A program made the translations under genes and the position numbers. The notes under the pieces are model-generated. The model worked only from the letters and a program-made list of their open reading frames with translations. It ran no database searches and was not told the DNA's origin. From Furcasterigmium furcatum (Eukaryota > Ascomycota > Sordariomycetes > Glomerellales > Plectosphaerellaceae): DNA of 64,000 nucleotides. Where the stretch lies: NCBI GenBank assembly GCA_001599815.1, contig BCIA01000001.1, forward strand, positions 3,600,934 to 3,664,933, written 5' to 3'. Every line of letters starts with the position of its first letter. The stretch's first letter is position 1. Of this stretch, positions 50,873 through 62,334 are shown in pieces.

Positions 50873-50965
50873 AGAAAATCGAGATGACCTCTCTGTTAAC
50901 TTCAAGAAATTGACATGGCCTCCCTCTTGATTCCGAGAAATCGAGATATCCTCTTGCTCAATTGC
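50873..50965 (+). repeat. 31-bp tandem-repeat element, copy 3 (three units)
   Basis: Units at 50873-50903, 50904-50934 and 50935-50965, each exactly 31 bp with AGAAAWYGAGAT...CCTCT. Flanks match copy 1 (CAAGTCGAGCCT before; AGGTACTTCAAGG and a CCAGCCATG/GCCGGCCATG...GACCCTC stretch after). Confidence 0.78.
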
Positions 50966-52897
50966 AGGTACTTCAAGGGCATCGTATCTGGACTGCATCA
51001 GAGCTGGGCCGGCCATGCTTTCTGTGACCCTCACCTCATGGCACCTGCTTTATCATCACCTCTTTTTACAGCTGGCATAATACTCAGATAATGCCATCAC
51101 AGTCGATGCTCATTCAGCGGGGCGTAGCTCAGATCCAGCCAGTTTTTTGACATTCAAAGATCTCCTCTAAGATAACACACATAGAATCCCATTAGTTCCA
51201 TCTCTCCCAGCCCTCCCGTCTACTATTTTTGCCATGCGTACCATAACAGAGAGAGGCGTGACACGGAATCGCCCATCCACTAGCTATATCAGCCAGAAAT
51301 TTGGATTTGGCTGAGAAGATATGATGATACTGCCATCGGAACGCATTGAATACTCCCCTGCTAACCAGCTGTTATCTAGTTCTTGACATCCTGGCCAGTC
51401 TCAGGTTTGAGGGACATCTGGGATGCATAGTATTAGCCCCGGCCACCCCACACCGTCAGCAACTTTTAACTGTGCGCCCCAAACACCCGTGCAAACCTCG
51501 TGGGATCACGCAATGCCAAGCAGAACCGCCGTATTTTTACACCTACCCAGTCAGCCGCATGAGTATGAAGAGTTAGGGAAGGGGGTATCGGGAAGAGACG
51601 CTCAAGCTCTCTGCTTTTTGATGGTTGTCAACGGTCTTGATGTGACCCTTGTGAGCCACAGGCGTAATATCAGAGCAAGCTCGGATTTTACAGCTAGTAC
51701 GCCTGAACTGTGCGGCACTGGTGCTGCCGTCTCTTCTGGCGTCAAGGGAGAACTGAGCTTTGTCCTGGCGAGCACCACAAGCCATGCTCCAGAGGCTCTC
51801 CGATGCTTCCCCTGTGGCGTCGCCTGAGGTCTTTCAACGTTAGGGGGTGGAGGTCCTTGGGCTATCAACACTTTGCAGTGCTGGATGTGAGTCAGAGCTT
51901 AAATTTGACATCGCCGGAGAATCGAGATTTGGTGCGCGTTTTCGCTGCTGGCTACGAGTCAGAGACCAGGATTCTGGAGAGGGGAGAAGAAGTAAGGATC
52001 GAGGTGCCCGTGGGGAAGGTTTTGCAGGCTGCTGAAGATTGTTTGATTAGCTTTGGGGGTTGAGAAGTTGGGGATAGAGATTCTTGTGGTTGAGGAACAG
52101 TTTGGAGGTTGGTGATATCTGAGTTGGAGTTGTGGCGGTGGAAATAGAATACTGGGAAGGAGCGCGGGACGCTGGGGTGTAATCGTAGAAGGAGGTCTTT
52201 GACTTGGAAGAAGGTGGCGGCGAGCAGAAATGTTTGATGGCAACCAGATTTTACAGCTGGCTAACCTCGGGGTGGAGTGAAGGCCTCAAGTCAAGTTGAG
52301 ATCCGAGATTCTCAAGGCGTAGGGAGACGAGGTCTGATGATATCGGCTTTGATGCTTTCATCCATGTACCTCACAGTACCTACCTAGACATAAATCACCG
52401 TTCCAGACCTCAGACATTCACATCTCTCTCCGAGTCAACTTCCTCTATGCCGTCACAGCCTACCTAGGTTGCTCCTGCTTCACAGTGCCCAGGTGGAAGG
52501 AGCAACCCCCACGCCCCTTCCACAAAGATTCCATCGAATCCCAAACCTCAACCTCCGACTTCACAAACCTCACCTTTCCACAAACTTTTCCAAAAATCTG
52601 TCCGCAAACCTCTCCTCTCAACCACGCTTCCAACCAACGCCCGCCAGAATCCCACGCCAAAGCGGGCCAAAGCCAGCGGCCCGGGTTTTTACAGCCGTCT
52701 CGCGTCCCCGATCAATTGATTCAGGTTCTTTCTCTCAGATTCGAGGCAGTGGCGAACGTCCTTCTGCCATCTCCAAGCCCGGCACTCTTTTGTCGCGCGA
52801 GCCCCAAGGAGGTCAGGAACTCCTTCTCATGCCCGCTGGATACCCACTGTCAAGTTCCGCAAGCTAATATGGGCGCGAATGCAGACAAGTCTCAACG

Positions 52898-54222
52898 ATG
52901 GCCCCCAAGAATCAGAACACGGACAGCAAGGGCAGTCGCAGCACCAAGAAGAACGAAGAGGGTCGCTACCACACTCGGAGCGGCGCTGTTCGCAACTTCC
53001 GCTGTGCTTTGAACTCGCCCGACGCCCACAAGAGGCTCAAGGCCGAAGATTTTATTCTGATGCTTCGCGATGTGGACTGGAACGAGTACGAGCTGGGGAT
53101 TCAGCATCGCAAGGCATGTCTCAAGGTCGAGAAGGAACAGCCTGAGTTTCGCGTTGCGATCAAGGAGTGGCGACGGATCGCTTTTTCAATGGGGTTCATT
53201 GTGCAACAGTGCAACCCGGCTGGCGGTGATGACTTCAATTGGGGTCGGGGCAAGTGGATTTCTTGGGAGAAGGTCAAGGTCAAGCTGGAGGTCGACGAGA
53301 AAGGTCTCCCATCCTTCCAGAAGAATCCGCGCTCCTTCAAGCCCCCCAACATTACCGATGCAGAGCGCAAGTGGCTGAGTGCCGAGATTTCTTCCCCGGG
53401 CCTTCCGTCCAAGTCAGAGGTACAACAGAAACGGTGTTAAAACCACTACCCTCGACCTGGCCAAACGCTGACAATACGACACAGAACAAGACCGCCAGGA
53501 CCGCGGTCGTCAGCCGCTTCCCCGCAAAGAGGAGATATGCCTCCGACGCCGAGGAGGAGAACCTGTCCATCGATGCACGTCGTCCGGCCCCGAAGCGATC
53601 TCGCGTCGAAACGACGAGCGTGGTGTCTATGCCGCTGCCAGGAGCCCACGTCGATGGCATGAACACTCGTGGAAACAGGGTCAGTCACCAGCCCGGAGGC
53701 CCGGAGATTAATGGCGTTTCAGGCAACACTCATGTATTCAGAGCTAACATTGATGGCGAGCAGATTCGCGAGGCTGCCAAGAAGTGCATCGCCAAGGGCT
53801 TTGTGCGGAAGGATTTTGCGGAGGAATCCTTGGATGATCTCGAGGACAAGACCTACGAGCCTCGCTCTCCAAAGAAGACGAATTTCCTTTGGGACTCGGA
53901 GACCGACTCGGCCCCCGAGAGTGATGCCGCGATCCATCTCCGGACCAGTGACATCAGGAACGAAGCGGATGACTGGGAATGGGCAAGTTCGCCAATGTCC
54001 TATGAAGAGAGGAAGGATCTGACTTTGATGCAGCACTTTCGACTTACCAGACAGGCGAGTCTCCCGGCTCAGGTCACGAACATCGTGAAAACAGTCAACG
54101 AAAGCGAGCTTGCCAGACCCCGCTCAGCGAGCGTCCCTCTCGATCTGCTCGAACCCGGAGTTTACGACCTCAATGAGGCTGGCAAAAAGATTGACAAGGT
54201 CGTCACCAAAACCAAGGTGTAG
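52898..54222 (+). CDS. Unknown protein, two exons
   Basis: Exons 52898-53419 and 53485-54222 (419 aa). Intron GTACAAC...GCTGACA...ACACAG. I do not recognise the family. The first exon encodes a compact basic region of about 170 residues with conserved-looking W/F residues ('DFILMLRDVDWNEYELGIQ', 'EWRRIAFSMGFIVQQCN', 'WGRGKWISWEKVKVKLE'), which could be a small folded or DNA-binding-like domain. The second exon is mostly disordered, with 'PAKRRYASDAEEE' and 'APKRSRVE' resembling nuclear localisation signals and acidic stretches near the end. A truncated paralogue of the first-exon domain lies at 55214-55456. An upstream ATG at 52869 is out of frame and could act as a short upstream open frame. 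Confidence 0.65.
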
Positions 54223-54936
54223 AATGCAGCACGCACGTCGCCTCCCAAACGCGTGAGAATCTGCCAGAGACTCTCACCACGTATTGGCACTCGCACCAGA
54301 TGCCTCAATGATGGCTCCAAGGACCATCTTTGCTACACTATCCCTCGTTTTTTACCATCTTGTGAGACAATCTCCCCCTATCGGTGTATCCGCTGGGTCT
54401 AACACCTCCAGAAGCCCTGCCCAGCCGCTTTTATGTCACAACCTTCACCCAGTTCCCAGCCATCATGACGCAGCCCCTCAATCCCCACGCATCCATTACC
54501 TACCAAGTTTCCGTTCAAAGGCGTGGCATGTTCTCCGTGGAATGGGATGACGGGACAACTGGAACTACGGGGATTCATTGGGAGCTTGTTTTCTTGGGGG
54601 GTCGGGAGCTCGCGGTCTATAAATTCGACGCCGGCGCGCATTTGCTCTGGGATGCGGACGGTTTTTACTCTTGGGGTCATTCTCTATCGTGTTGCTCTTT
54701 CGATTTCTCTTCGCGGCCCGCCTTTGTTCAGCGGAACGCATCGAATATCTTGACTTCGAAGGACCTAAACCGTGACTGACATCATCCTATGTATGTAGAA
54801 CATCTCTGGCGCTGTTTGTGTGGTGCCTGCTGGAGTGATACTCGCATTCAACCCGAATGAAGTGCTGACTTTCTCGGATTAGTGTTCCAAAAAACGTGTA
54901 ACGACGAAGTTCCCATGTTATACCGTTGACCCCAGG

Positions 54937-54992
54937 CCATCTCTGGACTGGCGGATGGCGGATTCGATCATGGCATATCGAGGGGTTGAGCC
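54937..54992 (-). pseudogene. Relic of Zn2Cys6 regulator first exon
   Basis: CCATCTCTGGAC..GCGGATGGCGG and GGCATA.CGAGGGGTTGAGCCC match 50544-50606, i.e. the first exon and leader of the regulator at 48762-50590. On the reverse strand it reads ATG...AIRQSRDG and then reaches a stop, without the cysteines. Confidence 0.6.
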
Positions 54993-55213
54993 CGTCGGGG
55001 CAGTGGCCCAGGAACTTCTCCCAGTCAACCTCCACCCCACCCTGGCACAATCCTCATACTCCCCCAACTTCGCGGCCATCTTCCCTCAAAATCCAGCCCA
55101 AGAGGTACGCCACCTCCATAGCACAAGGCTCTGGCAGCACCGGAAGCAGTGCTTTTCGTCCGTCTGTGAAAAGCCGAGGGTGCTAACATCGATGACGCAC
55201 CGCGGCCGTAGTC

Positions 55214-55456
55214 ATGGCCCCTCCCAAGACCAAGGACGAAGACACCGACCAGGTCCTGCCACACTCCTCCGCCTACCGCCGCTGGAGTAGCGTACTCAAC
55301 TCGAGCACTCCGGAGAAGGCACACTTCGAGGATTTCAGCGCCGTCCTCCAACTTGTGGAATGGGGCGAGTGCAACCTCAGCCTCCCCCTGCGGAAGCGAC
55401 TTCTTAAGCTCGAGAGGGACGACGATGATTTCCGTCCGGTTCCCATTTTTTGTTGA
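55214..55456 (+). pseudogene. Truncated paralogue of the unknown gene at 52.9-54.2 kb
   Basis: 80-codon open frame starting MAPPKTKDEDTD. 'FEDFSAVLQLVEWGECNL' and 'LRKRLLKLERDDDDFR' align with 'AEDFILMLRDVDWNEYEL' and 'HRKACLKVEKEQPEFR' of the upstream protein (about 16 of 38 identical). It stops where the parent domain continues. It could be a decaying duplicate or a small functional gene. Confidence 0.5.
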
Positions 55457-55914
55457 ATTGAACACGCCACGTAGATTCCGCGAGTCTTGTCTTGAACGGA
55501 ATTCTGCATACTTTTCGTAAGAATTACGAGTTGGGAATGGGTAGGCGAAATTGGACTTCAAGGTTCATTGGCATCACCACCAACACGACTGCCAAGATGG
55601 CTGGCTCAACGACCTTGCCGCTTGAGGCTACTCTCCATGCACCGCGATGGAGTTCGACGAGTCTCCCTCAGCCGATCAGATAAGATGAAGCATCTGATTA
55701 GATGCGACCTGTCCCCACCAGGTGCCGTCTACCATGGATCCGGGCTCTCGCATGGATCCAGGCCTTCGCATGGTTTGCATGGCACGAGATCTTCTTGGCA
55801 TGGGAAACATACAAGAAGAGGGGTTGCTGTACGCCCTCGTCGTCGGAACGAAGCTCTGTGCTACCGATCCCCCACAGGCCACCACGCACACGATCGACTT
55901 CCACTACAGGTAAC

Positions 55915-57755
55915 ATGGCCTTTGACGAGGAGCGCGGGGCGCAGCCCCAGCATGGCATTGTCATGGCCAAGAACGCCAACAACTACTGGACCAAGAAGGG
56001 CGCCCTGATCGCCTACGTCGGACTCTTCGCGACGACGCTCGTCATCTACCTCGAGATCTACTCGACGGGCATCTACATTGCGTACGCGACGAGCGAGTTC
56101 TACACGCATTCGCTGCTCGCGGCCGCCGGCATTGTTCAGAACATCGCGGACGTGGCGGCTTATCCCATCACGGCCAAGCTGTCCGATGTCTTTGGGCGCG
56201 CCGAGGGCATCACCCTCTCGGTCCTCTTCCTCGCGCTTTCCAACGTCCTGGCGGCTGCCTCACGCAACATCGAGACCTATGTGGCCTCCAACATCCTGGA
56301 GGCTGCTGGCAACGCCGGCTTCACCATCATGCAGCAGGTCTTCATTGCCGACACGACGCGCCTCGTCAACCGCGGCATCTGGTCGTCGCTCGTCGACGCT
56401 ATCGCCGTCATCCCGGCGCTCTACCTGGGGAGCCTCGTCGGCGAGAGCACGCTCGAGACGTCGACTTGGCGCTGGGGCTACGCCATGTGGGCAATCATCA
56501 TGCCCATCGCTGCGATTCCCCTCGTGGCCATCCTGTTCTACTACCAGGGCCGAAACGAGGACGGTGAGCGCACGAGGAGGTACTGTACCAGCTTACCCAA
56601 CTTCAGCACCCTCCCTCAGCGGGCATTCAACCTGGTCTGGTTCGAGCTCGACCTGGTCGGCGCGGTGCTGCTCACAGCCGGCCTGGCATTGACCTTTGTG
56701 CCGCTGTCCACAACGGGCGCTTACAACATCCAAGGCTGGAGCAACCCATCAACGATCGCTATGATCGTGCTGGGGCCCGTCCTGCTGGTTGCCTTCATCG
56801 TCTGGGATGGCAAATTCGCCCGCCAACCCTTCATCCCTCTGAGTGCCATGCGTGAGCGGTCGATTGTGGCCTCGTACGCGCTCGCGTTGGTCGACTGGGT
56901 GGGCTTTGCTATTCTGGCCACCTTCCTCTTCAGCTTCCTCCAGGTGGCCGGTGGGCTGAGCCCGGCGGAGGCTGCTAGGATCAAGTGAGTGACCGTGTGC
57001 ACCAGGTCTGGTTGTACTCTGCTAATAACCTTGCCAGCAACGCCAACCGGGTCACCTTCCACGTTGCCTCCGTCTTTGTCGGGCTCCTGATGCGCTGGAC
57101 CAAGCGCTCGACCTTGTTCATCTGGATCGGGGTCACCCTCGCCGTCCTCGGCCAGGGCCTGATGATCTACTTCGTCAACGTGAGCGGCACCGGCGTCGCG
57201 AACCAAGCCGCCCTCATCACGGCGCAGGTCATCGGCGGCATCGGGCGGGGCATGTTCTCGACGGCGGCGCAGGTGCTGTGCCAGGCGCTCGTGCAGCAGC
57301 AGGACGTGGCCGTCGTGACCGGCGTCTTCTTCGCCATGATGAGCATCGGGTCCGCCGTCGGGCGCAGCATCGCGGGGGTCGTCTGGAACAACACGCTGCC
57401 GGGCAAGCTGGCGGAGCACCTGCCGCAGGAGGTGCACAGCGAGATCCCAACCATCTTCGGGTCATTTGTCGCGGCGATGGAGTATCCGCCGGGTGAGCCC
57501 ATCCGGGATGCCATTAACCTGGCTTATAGGGAGACGACGCGCATCCAGGCGATCGCTGCGACTGCTGTCATGGCGGCCATGTTGCTTATCATGTGGGCCA
57601 TCAAGAGCGTCGACCTCGAGGCGGCGGATGCCGACAGGATGCTGCAGATGCAGGGCGAGGCGGGCGAGAAGAAGGTCGATGAGCATGAGATGGACGCGAC
57701 CGAGATGCCCGAGACGGCGCAGTCTGCCGCGAACAAGGCCGAGGGCACGTCTTGA
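55915..57755 (+). CDS. MFS siderophore-iron transporter-like (SIT family)
   Basis: Exons 55915-56984 and 57038-57755 (595 aa). Intron GTGAGTG...GCTAATAAC...GCCAG. The protein has about 14 hydrophobic segments. The N-terminal part 'IYSTGIYIAYATSEFYTHSL' and 'AAYPITAKLSDVFGRAEGI' (motif A), then 'SRNIETYVASNILEAAGNAG', 'QVFIADTTRLVNRGIWSSL' and the late 'GGIGRGMFSTAAQVLCQALV' match fungal siderophore-iron/H+ symporters (Arn/Mir type). Substrate could be a ferric hydroxamate or another metal chelate. No siderophore-biosynthesis gene is nearby, so xenosiderophore uptake is likelier. A G/C-rich codon bias and shared neighbourhood with a Zn2Cys6 gene and P450 suggest an accessory group. Confidence 0.82.
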
Positions 57756-57796
57756 TTTTCAGGGGACCATCGCGAGCTTTGAAGTTGGTAGCGTAC

Positions 57797-57869
57797 CTTA
57801 TCAGGCTAGAAGCACTCACTGTAGATAGTAGCCGGGTAGGCTGTGTGAATATGACATCTAGTCCCTGTG
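57797..57869 (+). repeat. Dispersed segment R2, copy B
   Basis: Second copy of the segment at 50702-50786, same orientation, located between the transporter stop and the next regulator. Confidence 0.7.
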
Positions 57870-58001
57870 GCGGCCCCGTCCACTCTGTGACCTGTGACAG
57901 ACCGAGCGACGTCCTTCATTTTTCCCCTCCTCACCCTCGGCCCTCGACACATCAACATCAACCAGCCGCGGGGACTGAAAACGGATTCACTACTGCACGA
58001 C

Positions 58002-59668
58002 ATGGTAGATGCCGATCCGATATCAGCGGCGCCTGCGCGCTCCCGTGGTGGCTGCGATCGCTGCCGGCGGCGGCGACAAAAGTGCGACGAGATGCGGCCG
58101 CGATGTAGCCGCTGCCAGGACGCGTGTGCCAGCTGCTCATACAAAGTCAACCTTCGCTGGGGAGGCCGGGAGTTCCCTCGGTCGCGCTTCGGCTCGTGCG
58201 CCGTTCAGAAGTTTGGTAAGGCCAATTCGAACCCCGAATGCACTCCATTGCCCAGGTTAACAAGGTGTCAGAGGTGGGGAAAGGGGAGGGCTTCATCTAC
58301 TCTTCAGGGGTGCTCCAGCCTGCCTCCGCCGCCAACAGCGCCGAACAAGCAGATGGCAGCAAATCACCTCGGTGTTCGGCCCCTCCTCGATACGTGACGG
58401 ACCTCTGGCCTGGTCCTACTCTCGACCCAGAGCTTCAAGGCTTATTGGAGTACTTCATCGACGTGGCATCCGGTACCATGTCGTCTCATGAGTCCGTTCG
58501 ATCCGAAACATGCCGCGTCCTACTTCCAATCGCCACCAAAGCGCCTTCGCTTCTCAACGCCCTCCTGGCTCTGTCGGCTGCCCACAGGTCATCTGTCGAC
58601 GACTGCAGCGGGACGAAGCCGCACTGGACAGGCCTTGCAAAGTCCCTGAAGCTACAGAGCATACAGAGTCTCCGGCATGAGATGCAGGCTGCAACTGGGG
58701 AGTCCTTACAAGTCGTCGTGGCCACAAGCCTGATGCTTTGCCAGTCCGTGCTGGCTTACGACCTGGAGGACTACAACACCTGGAGAGTGTTTCTCAGCGG
58801 AGCTCGGACGGCCATGCGCAACGCCGACATGATACCTGGAGGAGGTACCACGATTCGCTACTTGAAAAAGAGATTCCGGTTGTTGGAAGCAATCGCCATG
58901 CTATCACCGCAGGGGTTCCCAGCCAGCGATCTCCTCACTGACATGGGGGATGATCACACTGGTATCTCCCCCGTATTCATGGACGACGCCGCCGGATGCA
59001 GCACAGACGTCTTCAAGATGTTGCGGGTAGTATCCGCTGCCGTTTGGGAGAGGGACCGCCTCGACGTCTCGTCCGCCGGATCATCCATCCTCACCCTCCA
59101 GGATCTCCTCCAAGAAGCCTCGGCCTTGGAACAACAGCTCCTATGGATGATCGATTCACATCCTCACACGACATTAGGATTTCCTTCCGGTATCCAGGAG
59201 ACTCTAACCCCTGAGAAAATTGACGAATTCAGGATCTGCAATCGAATTTTTCAGCATACGGCACTTATCTATCTCCGGGCTGGGGTAATGCGCATCCCCT
59301 CAAGCAACGAGGAGATCCAGAGCAGTGTTCGAGAAGTAATCAGTCTTGCCAGCTCTGCCAGCCCACCCCGAGCGCTATCCCCGTATCTCGGCCTCAACAC
59401 TGCTATTTTCATAGCCGGTTGCCATTCACAACCTGCAGACCGGCCAGTACTCACCAGCCTACTTTCCTCGCTGTTCGAGTCCAGCAGAAATCACAATATG
59501 ATCCGCGCAAAGGCAGTATTGTCGGCACACTGGTCGGCTTCGGACAATGCGCATGAGGCTCAAGACGGTATGTCGTTCTTCAATTCCCCCTTTAATGTCG
59601 GGTAAGAGCAAGGTAACTAACACTTCTTAGCCACGACCGCGCCGCAGCTAGACTTCATCACGTACTGA
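58002..59668 (+). CDS. Zn(II)2Cys6 transcription factor, three exons
   Basis: Exons 58002-58215, 58272-59567 and 59631-59668 (515 aa). The zinc cluster near residues 18-45 reads C-DR-C-(6)-C-(6)-C-SR-C-(6)-C. Intron 1 (56 nt) ends GTTAACAAGGTGTCAG; an earlier AG at 58255 would put a stop in frame, so the later acceptor is chosen. The final exon adds 12 codons ending 'TTAPQLDFITY'. The body ('LLEYFIDVASGTMSSH', 'LPIATKAPSLLNALLALSAAHR', 'YNTWRVFLSGARTAMRNA') is the PF11951-type fungal TF domain. It lies between the SIT-like transporter and a P450, and may control them. Confidence 0.87.
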
Positions 59669-59777
59669 TTTCCTTGATACCGCCTCGGCTTCCTGGCCGA
59701 TCTCCACAGGCATTTACCCATTGACCGAGCCGGAGCACTCGGGATGCAAGCCTCGTCCAAACCCTCTAAGTGCTCGC

Positions 59778-61566
59778 TTAGGAGCCGCACTGCCACGGCT
59801 CGAACGACAGCTTGCACAGCATGTCCTTGGGCCGAGAGGTCAGGAACTGGTCAGACAGAGCCATCGACGCCGTCATGTCAGGAGCAGGCCGGGTGCGGAA
59901 GCGGGAATACACTGCATATAGCAAAGCCCTCATCTCAGCCATAGCCAGACTGATCCATGAAAGTCAGCCTGTGTTGTCTTCAACATGGGTGTCCAGTCCA
60001 CACTCACTGTTTGCCAATACACGTGCGGGCCCCGGAGCCGAAGGCGAAAAACAAACGATTTCGCTCCTGTTGGCCGGCATCCTCGGCCCATCTCTCGGGC
60101 AGGAAACTCTCGGGCTCTTGGAAAACCTGGTCATCATACCGGTGAAGGGTATACGACTGACAGCTAACGACCATGCCGGCAGGGAAGAAGTAGCCATCGA
60201 TGGACCGGCCTCCCGCGGGCACCAAGCGCGGGAGTGGCAGCGTACCAGGAGCCCAAAGCCGCAGAGCCTCCTGCAGAACCGCGTTGAGGTATGGCAGTTG
60301 GTCGAGCGACGCATGTGCTCCTTCTGCTGTAAGCTCCGCTTGCAGCTTCGCCAGTCTGTCTTCATTACGAGGCTGGGAAAGTTCCCACATGAGGAAGATG
60401 AGTGTGTCTCCCGTGGTGTCGATCCCGGCGCCAACGTGGTCCATACACTCGGATGCGATCGCGTTGAAATCGGCATTCTCGTTCTTGGCCAACCGACTCA
60501 CCAGAGAAAAGTCTGCGTGGTCGTCTTTCCTGACGGACTCCCAAATATGGTCGTCGATTCTTCGCCCGCCCTTGAGGGTCTGGGGCGATACCATCTTGAC
60601 CAGTTTGCTGAGGATGGGGGCATAATACTCCAAGACAAGAGCTGCCGAGCCGGGTTAGAGAGCCTCATATGGGTCAGAGTGGGATAGCCAGTATACCTTT
60701 GCGGCTGTCATGGTAGGACAACATCTCTACCATGTCTCTATCCTCTCCTTCTTCGATGGAACGAGTGCCGTGGGGGTGGTACAGCATGGCCGACACGCAG
60801 TCCAATGCGTAAGCGTGGCAGTAGAGCTGCAGCGATCCAGTGTCAGGTGTGCATCTGCTTCGTTTGCGGGCAAAGTCATGGCTCGACCATACTTACATAA
60901 ATATCCGCCGATGATACCCGCGTGCATTCGGCGACGAACTTCTCGGCCCTCTCCGTTATGACGCTGAGAATCTCGGACTTGAGAATGCTTGAATTAGAGT
61001 AGCGTTCAGCAAGCTGTTTGCGCTTATCTCGATGCTGCAGAGGTGTTAGAACCGGCCATCTTCGTTGATGTGTGTGTGTGACCAACTTCCTTGATATCCA
61101 GCGCGGTGAAGAGATTCCTGCGAACAGTTTGTGTTACTATGACAGCCTCCGGACGACACGAAACACGCGATGATTCTACTACTCACGTGTGCCCGTCCAT
61201 CCTAAAAAGAGAATACAAGTCGGTCTTTGGAAACCCACTGCCATTGGAGGAGTAGATTTGCTTCAAACCCGTCGGGCTGGCAAAAGATGCCTCGTTCGGC
61301 GCCGTGAGTACTACCGGCCCGTATCTGGAGTGTAGGTCATGAATCCACACTCGTTTGGTCCCGTAGTAATCATGGTACCGAACGAAAAGGCTGGACAGCT
61401 TGAGGTGCCAGGGGCCCGGAACCTTGCTGGCTGGGGAGATCGTGAGCCGGTAGACAACAAAGGCCGCAACAGCCGATGCAGTGATGGAGATAAGGGTTGC
61501 GACTGGGTGCAAAGTGCCCCATTTCTGGACAGCCGCAAGGAGACGTGACGAAACGGCGGAAGACAT
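59778..61566 (-). CDS. Cytochrome P450 monooxygenase, six exons
   Basis: Exons 61566-61187, 61117-61087, 61034-60897, 60826-60697, 60641-60008 and 59949-59778 (494 aa). Donor of intron 2 is GTTGGT, weaker than the rest. An N-terminal membrane anchor (TLISITASAVAAFVVYRL) precedes a proline hinge (KVPGPWHLK). P450 hallmarks: I-helix 'AGIDTTGDTL', K-helix 'EALR' (ExxR) in 'LQEALRLWAPG', 'FLPERW', and the haem-binding 'FAFGSGARTCIGKH' with Cys434, split by the last intron. ER-bound, it needs NADPH-P450 reductase; substrate unknown. It is convergent with the Zn2Cys6 gene (109 bp) and divergent from the permease, which fits a small co-regulated group. TATATAAG lies 77 bp upstream. Confidence 0.9.
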
Positions 61567-62334
61567 GATGAAAGACTGACTTGAAAAGAAAAGCCGAAAT
61601 ACATGAGCCTCGAATTCACGGCTTGTCAGCCACGGAACAACGCTTATATACAACTCAGAAGCAGGAGCATTTTGTCTCGATGTCGGCCAAGCATTGCGGG
61701 TGTTCGCATCCATCTCGAAAGAGGGAAGTCTTGGAGATGAAGCGGGGAGAGCAGCCTGGCAGGGCCCTAACCAGGCTGGGGATAGATTGTCCCCCGCCAT
61801 AGGGAGGGCCTGGGCGGACCGAGTCTGGCCAGCCACTGAAGCCTGTCTGGCAAACGACCAAGCCCAAAGGGGAAAGTTGAAGAGATCCAGGATGGGTCAC
61901 GACAATCGACTGGATCCAACTGGGTGGCAGCCTGCGGATAACGGACCGAGAAAAGGCGACACCAGAAAGGGAAAGTTGAGCAGATGAGAGCGACTCAGCA
62001 CGCCAACACCCAGGAATGCCCTTCCATCAGCTCCCTTGGGACCCAAGTCTTTCAAGGTCTTACCTCTCGACCAGCAAGCACATGACGTGGAACACTGATA
62101 GCACATCGCCTACACTGTCCCCTTTCGAATTAGAGCCTCCTCGAAGTTGGGACAGTTCTCCAGCATCCACTTCCCCAGGTTCAACAACACTATCGCGATG
62201 ATAAGCCGCTCAGACGAGCATATATGTCGCCATGTTTCTCTTGAATGAACATTCGCAAGGAGTACCAACCTCGCCATCACTTGGATTCTCCCATCTCGAA
62301 TCACTCAACATCATCGTTAGAACTTGCAACCACT
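61567..62334. other. Bidirectional promoter, P450 / permease
   Basis: 768 bp between divergent starts. Besides the P450 TATA box nothing specific is seen. An alternative permease start at 62245 lies inside it. Confidence 0.5.
61643..61650 (-). promoter_or_regulatory. TATA box of P450 gene
   Basis: TATATAAG on the reverse strand, 77 bp upstream of the P450 ATG. Confidence 0.5.

Larger units (their letters stand above)
50591..52897. other. Intergenic, 2.3 kb, with two repeat elements
   Basis: Promoter of the reverse regulator, then segment R2 (50702-50786), the 31-bp repeat copy 3 (50873-50965) and its flank to about 51060. 51060-52450 holds only short, domain-free open frames; 52440-52890 is a C-rich leader ahead of the next gene. 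Confidence 0.5.
54223..55914. other. Intergenic with gene relics, 1.7 kb
   Basis: Contains a relic of a Zn2Cys6 first exon (54937-54992) and a truncated paralogue of the upstream unknown gene (55214-55456). At 55720-55790 a short tandem (GGATCCGGGCTCTCGCATGGATCCAGGCCTTCGCATGG) occurs before the transporter. A forward open frame at 54384-54779 shows no domain. Confidence 0.45.

Noticed and set aside
55915..61566. Siderophore biosynthesis cluster
   Set aside because: There is a SIT-like transporter and a P450, but no NRPS, ornithine monooxygenase or acyltransferase; only uptake can be suggested.
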